DNA from: an uncultured Streptococcus sp.
GTDB lineage: Bacteria; Bacillota; Bacilli; Lactobacillales; Streptococcaceae
Direction of reading: 5' to 3'
Length of the DNA stretch: 29,100 nucleotides
Assembly (NCBI RefSeq): GCF_938020365.1
Contig: NZ_CALIIB010000062.1
Coordinates: 1 to 29,100, forward strand
The notes beneath the pieces are model-generated. The model worked only from the letters and a program-made list of their open reading frames with translations. It did no database searches and was not told the DNA's origin. This document shows, in pieces, positions 22,827-29,100 of the stretch. Position numbers and translations under genes: made by a program. Numbering within the stretch: position 1 is the first letter of the stretch; each line of letters begins with the position of its first letter.

Positions 22827-25800
22827 ATGTTTCGAAGTAAGAAATATAACAAAGATTTCGAGATTATTGACGAAAAGAAGCGGTATAAGCTCTATAAGTC
22901 TGGGAAAAATTGGGTAAAAGCTTCAAATTCTCAACTCGATCTTTTTCGTATCGGTGGAATGGGAGAAGTTGTCTCAAACAGCTTGTCAGATACTGAAGAG
23001 CTTGATCACGATCATCTGAGCCTCAATACTCTTGCAGGCCTAGGAGGGATATTAGCCGCTGGGGCAGCGGGGCTAATGGTGACTCAGGAGCAGTCTGTCT
23101 ATGCAGATGAAACATCTGAATATACTGATAAAGCAGTTATCTCAGCTGAAGTCAAGGACAATGAAGAAGCAACAGAAGCAAGTACAAATTCGATCATTGC
23201 TCAAGCGCAAGCGGAAATGCGAAAAGCAAAAGCAGAACAAGCTCCTGAGTTGGCCTCTGTTTCAGTTAGTCAGTCAGTCAGTGATTCTGTCTCTACAAGT
23301 GAGTCAGTCTCTCTTAGTATCTCGACTAGCCAGTCTGTTAGTCAATCGCTCAGCCAATCAGTTTCCGCTAGTAACTCAACTTCTATCAGCCAGTCTGTAT
23401 CTGCTAGCAATTCAGTCTTGACTAGCAAATCAGCGAGTACTGCGCCTGCTGCAAAAGTATCAGAGAGCAAAGGGCCCGCTAAGCTAGAAAGTGCTAACAC
23501 TACAACTTCTCTAGAACAGGATAAAGTGCTAACTAGCGCATCAGTAGCTGATGCTTCTGTCTCAGCTTCTAATTCTGTCTCACTGGATATCAGAGTCAAT
23601 GTTGCTGATAGCTTTGTCTCATCTGTTGCTGGACAAAGTGTAGCTAGTGCTACTTTAAGCAATAGCCAAGCTCTAGCAACCAGCAACAACTTAGCCGCTG
23701 GTGTGCTAGCGGATAAGAACCAGGCCCAAGGCAAGGACGAGCTTAAGCAAGCTGAGAAGAGTCAAACGGTAGATAAGACCGTAGCAACTTCACCAAAAGA
23801 GTCTGGTCGGTCAGGCTTCCGTAGTGCGGGCTACTCAGGATTCAGAGCTGTCAATAAAAATATTAGGGTTAATGTCAGTCAATCAACAAGTGGATCGAAT
23901 GTTTCTGTAGTGTCAAGTTTGTCTGTTGAACAGAGCACATCGACGACAGCAATTGACCAGCAACCTTCTACTTCAAAAGAAGCAAAGAACCTTGAAATTG
24001 ACTCAGCTGAATTAAAAATAACTGAAATTACTGGTAAGAATAGTGTTAGTGGAGTTCAATCAACTTCTGTCACAACTAGCTTAATTGAAGCTGCTGCGGT
24101 TGCAATAGCATCTTCAGAAGTCACTGCTAAACAACAAGAAGAAAACCGTAGGAAGTTGACCAATCTTTCAGCTGAAATAGGTGACTATCTAGCAAAAGCG
24201 GTTGATTTACCAAATACGGATTCAGCTCTTGCTAAGGCCAATGCTGCAGTAACAGAAATTGAAAAAGCCCTCGCTGATCCAACTAGTGATTTAACAACAG
24301 TAGTGCAAAAAGCTACTTCAGCGCGTAATTCGATTGTCAATGCTGTGTTGACGGCTAATTCTGGTGTGCGTGATCCACGAAATGGGACAGAAATTGCTAG
24401 AGGGACACACTCACGTGCAGCCTCTAATCCGCCTACGATTTCTATGCCATCTACTATCACAATTTATAATGATGAAACAGTTAATTTCCAGATAAGGCTG
24501 AATGATGATCAAGGGATGGATAAAATCACGGCTTCCCCATCCAATGCTATTATTACAGGTTTAAATGCACCGAACTATCCAGCTAGCAAGAAAAGGGGAT
24601 TTGGAGATCTATATACCTATGATAGATCGGGAAGACAAACAGGTGCCCAAAGGTCATACACCATTGACATAACAGGGATGGTGGGTCGTGAAAACGGTAC
24701 TTGGAAACCCTATAAACCAGGTACCTATGTTCTGGAGTACACAGTAACAGATATTCATCGCCTGACTGCGACAGCACGTACGAATTTCCATATCAAAGGC
24801 TTCAACGAACGCCACAACCCAGTTAGTGGGGATACCGTTATTGTTAAGAATCCCTCTTCTTTGACTGTAAGTGAACGCAATCAAGTACTTGAAAAATTTA
24901 AAGAAAAAAACCAGTCGCTTTTATCTGGTAGTGATTTTACGAAAGATGGCGTAACCGGAACGATTGAGGTAGCTGAAAATGGGAATATTACCATTACCTA
25001 CCGTGATAATACTACAACTGTTATCCCAGCTAATGTGGATGCTATTCCAGTTCCAAGTGCGACGGTGACTCGTAACGGTCAAACTCTAACACCTGTAAAC
25101 GGCAACTATATTGTGTACGCAGGAGATGATATTCAAATTAATTTCACTGCTACAGATAATAGCGGGCAATTATCAGAATTTAAGATTGTTTCAAATGAAG
25201 ATGCAAATGGTTCAGCCCTTAAAAATAATTTCTTTGAAGATAATAAATATGGGACGGGAACTGTAGAGCATTTAACGGGGAATATCACAGCGACTACTGC
25301 TAGTCCAGCCCGTATTACTGTAAGAGCTCATTTGAATGATAATCTAGAGTACGATAAAAATGGTAGAAATAGTTGGCAACGTAATGCAGTAGCAACGGAT
25401 AAGGCTGGGAATAAAAATAGTGCAGGAAATGCTTCGCCAGGTAATGTCCGTATTGTGCAAGGTAGACTGACAGATATTATGGAAGGGGTAGCACCGACTG
25501 AAACCTTCCAAGTAGAGAATGTTTCTGAATTAAAACTTCAAGAAAAAACTCGTATATTGGCGGCTGTTGAGAAACTAAACAATAAGCAGGAAAAACGTAT
25601 TGATTCCTTTACTATTAGTAACAATGGAACAGTTACCATTATCTATAAAGATAAGACTACGGATACGTTCACTGTAAAACTTTCTGATAGTGAGTATAAG
25701 AGTAGCAGTACTTCAACTAGTCTAAGTCAAAGACAGTCAACCAGTGTCTCAGTAAGTGCTAGTACATCAGCGAGTGCGTCGGCTTCAACGAGCGCCAGCC

Positions 25801-28800
25801 GCTCAGTTTCTGCTAGCCAGAGCTTGTCTACTTCCTTGCGCAATAGCCAATCGGCATCGATGAGCGCCAGCCGCTCGGTTTCAGCGAGAAATAGTGTTTC
25901 GGCCTCAGTGAGCGGTAGTCAGTCTGTCTCAGTGAGTCAGAGCGCTGCTTCATTGAGCTTGAGCCAATCCATCTCACTAAGTAAGAGTGCTTCAGCGTCA
26001 TTGAGCTTGAGCCGTTCAGTTTCTGCTAGCCAGAGCTTGTCTACTTCCTTGCGCAATAGCCAATCGGCATCGATGAGCGCCAGCCGTTCGGTTTCAGCGA
26101 GCAATAGTGTTTCTGGCTCGGTTAGCGGTAGTCAATCCGTCTCATTGAGCAATAGTGCTTCATCTTCGTTGAGCTTGAGTCAGTCAGTTTCATTGAGTAA
26201 GAGTGCCTCAGCATCGTTGAGTGGTAGCCAATCCGTCTCATTAAGTAATAGTGCTTCAGCATCGTTGAGTGGTAGTCAATCTGTCTCATTAAGTAATAGT
26301 GCTTCAGCGTCACTGAGTCTGAGCCAGTCAGTTTCATTGAGCAAGAGCGCTTCGGCTTCACTGAGCTCGAGTCAGTCAGTTTCACTAAGTAAGAGTGCCT
26401 CAGCATCATTGAGCTTGAGTCAATCAGTCTCATTAAGTAATAGTGCTTCAGCATCGTTGAGTGGTAGTCAATCTGTCTCATTAAGTAATAGTGCTTCAGC
26501 GTCACTGAGTCTGAGCCAGTCAGTTTCATTGAGCAAGAGCGCTTCGGCTTCACTGAGCTCGAGTCAGTCAGTTTCACTAAGTAAGAGTGCCTCAGCATCA
26601 TTGAGCTTGAGCCAGTCCGTTTCAACAAGCGGGTCTGCTTCAGCGTCATTGAGCGCAAGCCAGTCAGTTTCAGTAAGTGCCAGTGCTTCAGCATCAGTAA
26701 GCTTGAGCCAGTCAGTTTCAGCAAGTGAATCTGCCTCAACGTCATTGAGCACCAGCCAGTCCGTTTCAACAAGCGAGTCTGCTTCAGCGTCATTGAGCTT
26801 GAGCCAGTCTGTCTCAACAAGTGCAAGTGCTTCAGCATCAGTAAGCTTGAGCCAATCAGTTTCAACAAGTGCAAGTGCCTCAACGTCATTGAGCTTGAGC
26901 CAGTCTGTCTCAGTAAGTGCCAGTGCTTCAGCATCAGTAAGTCTGAGCCAGTCTGAATCAGCAAGCACAAGCACTTCAGCGTCATTGAGCGCAAGCCAGT
27001 CAGTTTCAGCAAGCGAGTCAGCTTCAGCGTCATTGAGCACCAGCCAGTCCGTTTCAACAAGTGAGTCAGCTTCAACCTCAATGAGCGCAAGCCAGTCTGT
27101 ATCAGTTAGCACAAGTGCCTCAGCGTCACTGAGCTTGAGCCAGTCAGTCTCAGCAAGTGCAAGTGCTTCAGCGTCATTGAGCTTGAGCCAGTCTGTCTCA
27201 GCAAGTGCCAGTGCTTCAGCATCGTTGAGCTTGAGTCAGTCAGTTTCAACAAGTGCAAGTGCCTCCGCTTCGTTGAGCTTGAGTCAATCCGTTTCAACAA
27301 GTGAATCAGCTTCAACTTCATTGAGCACAAGTCAGTCTGTCTCAGCAAGTGCCAGTGCTTCAACCTCATTGAGCACCAGCCAGTCTGTCTCATTAAGCAC
27401 AAGCGCCTCAGCATCATTGAGCTTGAGCCAGTCCGTTTCAACAAGCGGGTCTGCTTCAGCGTCATTGAGCGCAAGCCAGTCAGTTTCAGTAAGTGCCAGT
27501 GCCTCCGCTTCGTTGAGCTTGAGCCAGTCTGTCTCAGTAAGCACAAGTGCCTCAGCGTCACTGAGCTTGAGCCAATCCGTTTCAACAAGTGCGAGCGCTT
27601 CAGCGTCAATGAGCTTGAGCCAGTCAGTTTCAGCAAGTGCCAGTGCCTCAGCATCATTGAGCCTGAGCCAATCAGTTTCAGCAAGCGAATCAGCTTCAGC
27701 GTCATTGAGCGCAAGCCGGTCCGTTTCAACAAGCGAGTCAGCTTCAGCGTCCTTGAGCCTGAGCCAGTCTGTCTCAGCAAGTGCCAGTGCTTCAACCTCA
27801 TTGAGCACCAGCCAGTCTGTCTCATTAAGCACAAGCGCCTCAGCATCATTGAGCTTGAGCCAGTCCGTTTCAACAAGCGGGTCTGCTTCAGCGTCATTGA
27901 GCGCAAGCCAGTCAGTTTCAGTAAGTGCCAGTGCCTCCGCTTCGTTGAGCTTGAGCCAGTCTGTCTCAGTAAGCACAAGTGCCTCAGCGTCACTGAGCTT
28001 GAGCCAATCCGTTTCAACAAGTGCGAGCGCTTCAGCGTCAATGAGCTTGAGCCAGTCAGTTTCAACAAGTGAATCTGCTTCAACTTCATTGAGCTTGAGC
28101 CAGTCTGTATCAGTAAGTGCCAGTGCTTCAGCGTCCTTGAGCTTGAGCCAGTCAGTTTCAGCAAGTGCCAGTGCCTCAGCATCATTGAGCCTGAGCCAAT
28201 CAGTTTCAGCAAGCGAATCAGCTTCAGCGTCATTGAGCGCAAGCCGGTCCGTTTCAACAAGCGAGTCAGCTTCAGCGTCCTTGAGCCTGAGCCAGTCTGT
28301 CTCAGCAAGCACAAGTACTTCAGCATCAGTAAGCTTGAGTCAATCAGTTTCAACAAGTGCGAGCGCTTCAGCGTCAATGAGCTTGAGCCAGTCAGTTTCA
28401 ACAAGTGAATCAGCTTCAGCATCAGTAAGCCTGAGCCAGTCTGTCTCAGTAAGTGCCAGTGCTTCAACGTCATTGAGCACTAGCCAGTCTGTATCAGCAA
28501 GTGCAAGTGCTTCCGCATCGTTGAGCTTGAGTCAATCAGTCTCAACAAGTGAATCAGCTTCATCTTCGTTGAGCTTGATCCAGTCAGTTTCAACAAGCGC
28601 AAGTGCTTCAGCGTCATTGAGCTTGAGCCAATCCGTTTCAACAAGTGCAAGTGCCTCAGCATCGTTGAGCTTGAGCCAGTCAGTTTCGGCAAGTGAATCT
28701 GTTTCAACCTCATTGAGCACAAGTCAGTCTGTCTCAGTAAGTGCCAGTGCTTCAGCATCAGTAAGCTTGAGCCAATCCGTTTCAACAAGTGCAAGTGCCT

Positions 28801-29100
28801 CAGCATCATTGAGCCTGAGCCAATCAGTTTCAGCAAGCGAATCAGCTTCAGCGTCAATGAGCTTGAGCCAGTCTGTCTCAGCAAGTGCCAGTGCTTCAAC
28901 CTCAATGAGCGCAAGCCAGTCTGTATCAGTAAGCACAAGTGCCTCAGCGTCAATGAGTTTGAGTCAATCAGTCTCAGCAAGTGAGTCAGCTTCAACCTCA
29001 TTGAGCGCAAGCCAGTCAGTCTCAGTAAGTGCAAGTGCTTCAACCTCATTGAGCGCAAGCCAGTCTGTCTCAACAAGTGCAAGTGCTTCAGCGTCAGTAA
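22827..29100 (+). CDS. Serine-rich repeat glycoprotein adhesin (GspB/Hsa/SrpA family), 5' part
   Basis: The frame is open from ATG to the window edge, 2091 complete codons, with no stop. The signal peptide of about 93 residues has K21-L-Y-K-S-G-K-N-W29 (KxYKxGKxW) and a glycine-rich core (GLGGILAAGAAGLM), with likely cleavage after VYA (93). Such signals use the accessory SecA2/SecY2 pathway. SRR1 spans 144-204, a low-complexity and helical region about 205-525, and the binding region about 530-955. The binding region reads as Ig-like domain (530-660), Unique-like domain (665-735), second Ig-like domain (740-885) and second Unique-like domain (885-955), like tandem Siglec-Unique adhesins. SRR2 starts near 959 and is the part expected to carry O-glycans. 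The LPXTG anchor is outside the window. Platelet or mucin sialoglycan binding is typical of the family, but the sialoglycan motif is altered here. Confidence 0.93.
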   Translation, partial: MFRSKKYNKDFEIIDEKKRYKLYKSGKNWVKASNSQLDLFRIGGMGEVVSNSLSDTEELDHDHLSLNTLAGLGGILAAGAAGLMVTQEQSVYADETSEYTDKAVISAEVKDNEEATEASTNSIIAQAQAEMRKAKAEQAPELASVSVSQSVSDSVSTSESVSLSISTSQSVSQSLSQSVSASNSTSISQSVSASNSVLTSKSASTAPAAKVSESKGPAKLESANTTTSLEQDKVLTSASVADASVSASNSVSLDIRVNVADSFVSSVAGQSVASATLSNSQALATSNNLAAGVLADKNQAQGKDELKQAEKSQTVDKTVATSPKESGRSGFRSAGYSGFRAVNKNIRVNVSQSTSGSNVSVVSSLSVEQSTSTTAIDQQPSTSKEAKNLEIDSAELKITEITGKNSVSGVQSTSVTTSLIEAAAVAIASSEVTAKQQEENRRKLTNLSAEIGDYLAKAVDLPNTDSALAKANAAVTEIEKALADPTSDLTTVVQKATSARNSIVNAVLTANSGVRDPRNGTEIARGTHSRAASNPPTISMPSTITIYNDETVNFQIRLNDDQGMDKITASPSNAIITGLNAPNYPASKKRGFGDLYTYDRSGRQTGAQRSYTIDITGMVGRENGTWKPYKPGTYVLEYTVTDIHRLTATARTNFHIKGFNERHNPVSGDTVIVKNPSSLTVSERNQVLEKFKEKNQSLLSGSDFTKDGVTGTIEVAENGNITITYRDNTTTVIPANVDAIPVPSATVTRNGQTLTPVNGNYIVYAGDDIQINFTATDNSGQLSEFKIVSNEDANGSALKNNFFEDNKYGTGTVEHLTGNITATTASPARITVRAHLNDNLEYDKNGRNSWQRNAVATDKAGNKNSAGNASPGNVRIVQGRLTDIMEGVAPTETFQVENVSELKLQEKTRILAAVEKLNNKQEKRIDSFTISNNGTVTIIYKDKTTDTFTVKLSDSEYKSSSTSTSLSQRQSTSVSVSASTSASASASTSASRSVSASQSLSTSLRNSQSASMSASRSVSARNSVSASVSGSQSVSVSQSAASLSLSQSISLSKSASASLSLSRSVSASQSLSTSLRNSQSASMSASRSVSASNSVSGSVSGSQSVSLSNSASSSLSLSQSVSLSKSASASLSGSQSVSLSNSASASLSGSQSVSLSNSASASLSLSQSVSLSKSASASLSSSQSVSLSKSASASLSLSQSVSLSNSASASLSGSQSVSLSNSASASLSLSQSVSLSKSASASLSSSQSVSLSKSASASLSLSQSVSTSGSASASLSASQSVSVSASASASVSLSQSVSASESASTSLSTSQSVSTSESASASLSLSQSVSTSASASASVSLSQSVSTSASASTSLSLSQSVSVSASASASVSLSQSESASTSTSASLSASQSVSASESASASLSTSQSVSTSESASTSMSASQSVSVSTSASASLSLSQSVSASASASASLSLSQSVSASASASASLSLSQSVSTSASASASLSLSQSVSTSESASTSLSTSQSVSASASASTSLSTSQSVSLSTSASASLSLSQSVSTSGSASASLSASQSVSVSASASASLSLSQSVSVSTSASASLSLSQSVSTSASASASMSLSQSVSASASASASLSLSQSVSASESASASLSASRSVSTSESASASLSLSQSVSASASASTSLSTSQSVSLSTSASASLSLSQSVSTSGSASASLSASQSVSVSASASASLSLSQSVSVSTSASASLSLSQSVSTSASASASMSLSQSVSTSESASTSLSLSQSVSVSASASASLSLSQSVSASASASASLSLSQSVSASESASASLSASRSVSTSESASASLSLSQSVSASTSTSASVSLSQSVSTSASASASMSLSQSVSTSESASASVSLSQSVSVSASASTSLSTSQSVSASASASASLSLSQSVSTSESASSSLSLIQSVSTSASASASLSLSQSVSTSASASASLSLSQSVSASESVSTSLSTSQSVSVSASASASVSLSQSVSTSASASASLSLSQSVSASESASASMSLSQSVSASASASTSMSASQSVSVSTSASASMSLSQSVSASESASTSLSASQSVSVSASASTSLSASQSVSTSASASASV
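23256..23438 (+). repeat. SRR1, first serine-rich region of the adhesin
   Basis: About 61 residues in which nearly every second residue is serine (SVSQSVSDSVSTSES type), lying between the signal peptide and the binding region. The repeats are irregular at DNA level, unlike SRR2. Confidence 0.85.
26235..26611 (+). repeat. 192-bp tandem duplication inside SRR2
   Basis: Positions 26235-26419 are identical to 26427-26611 (185 bases) at an offset of 192 bp, four 48-bp units. Confidence 0.9.
27333..28309 (+). repeat. Segmental duplication of about 450 bp inside SRR2, second copy with a 96-bp insertion
   Basis: Positions 27333-27632 are identical to 27765-28064 (300 bases, offset 432 = 9 units). 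Positions 27611-27781 are identical to 28139-28309 (171 bases, offset 528 = 11 units). The second copy therefore gained two units (96 bp) between about 28065 and 28148. Confidence 0.9.

Larger units (their letters stand above)
25701..29100 (+). repeat. SRR2, 48-bp tandem repeat array of the adhesin
   Basis: From residue 959 to the window edge almost every second residue is serine. From 26115 to the edge the DNA follows a 48-bp (16-residue) period with consensus ASLSLSQSVSASASAS, about 62 units. Matching codons at 26163, 26643, 27363, 28611 and 29091 all differ by exact multiples of 48. The first part (25701-26114) is irregular and includes a 71-bp identical repeat (25803-25873 and 26016-26086) at an offset of 213 bp. 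Confidence 0.95.

Noticed and set aside
26122..29082. Long minus-strand ORFs (up to about 455 residues) with periodic Leu-rich sequences across SRR2
   Set aside because: They are by-products of the 48-bp periodic coding repeat: two antisense frames contain no stop because every unit is alike. They have no ribosome binding site or promoter, and the + strand frame has a signal peptide and domains.
25701..29100. A CRISPR-like or non-coding satellite array
   Set aside because: The repeats are multiples of three, lie in one open frame continuous with a signal peptide and binding region, and have no variable spacers.

Overview
This window is chromosomal DNA of an oral streptococcus. The evidence is streptococcal gene order (secA, two DAHP synthases, acpS, alr, recG; pepC, pbp1a, recU; ypsA, gpsB, rnpB, ypsC, mapZ), close protein matches to the pneumococcal PBP1a, AcpS and MapZ families, LPXTG anchoring, and a GspB/Hsa/SrpA-type serine-rich repeat adhesin. 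The sanguinis/gordonii/cristatus group fits best, but I cannot fix the species from sequence alone.

Layout. Positions 1-412 hold the 3' end of a proline-rich LPXTG wall protein. yebC (831-1547, +) and queG (1625-2749, -) converge on a shared hairpin terminator. A strong promoter at about 2906-2934 starts a long + strand operon, secA - DAHP synthase - DAHP synthase - acpS - alr - recG (2979-11289), interrupted before acpS by about 200 bp carrying an inverted repeat. Then come a small self-contained unit for a 25-residue basic peptide (11409-11486), the NAD salvage pair pncB-nadE (4-bp overlap) and the aminopeptidase pepC. pbp1a and recU form a - strand operon (15454-18208). Divergent from it run ypsA, gpsB, the RNase P RNA gene, a ypsC/RlmL-type methyltransferase and mapZ.

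The last 6.3 kb is the 5' part of a giant serine-rich repeat glycoprotein (22827 to the window edge). It has at least 2091 codons and no stop. It has a KxYKxGKxW signal peptide, a short repeat region SRR1, a helical segment, two apparent Siglec-like + Unique modules in tandem, and then a second repeat region SRR2. From 26115 onward SRR2 is built of 48-bp units, about 62 up to the window edge, in a register that held at every point checked. Its wall anchor, and the SecA2/SecY2 export and glycosylation genes it should need, would lie beyond the window.

Themes. One block concerns septal peptidoglycan synthesis and division (PBP1a, GpsB, MapZ, plus alr for D-alanine). Another concerns the cell surface (the LPXTG protein and the SRR adhesin, with housekeeping SecA encoded here). 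The most unusual features are in the adhesin. Its first Siglec-like module lacks the arginine expected in the sialoglycan motif and the second has a variant motif. SRR2 switches from lysine-bearing to glutamate-bearing repeats. Recent segmental duplications are visible in SRR2, and a long dyad overlaps the promoter -35 box.
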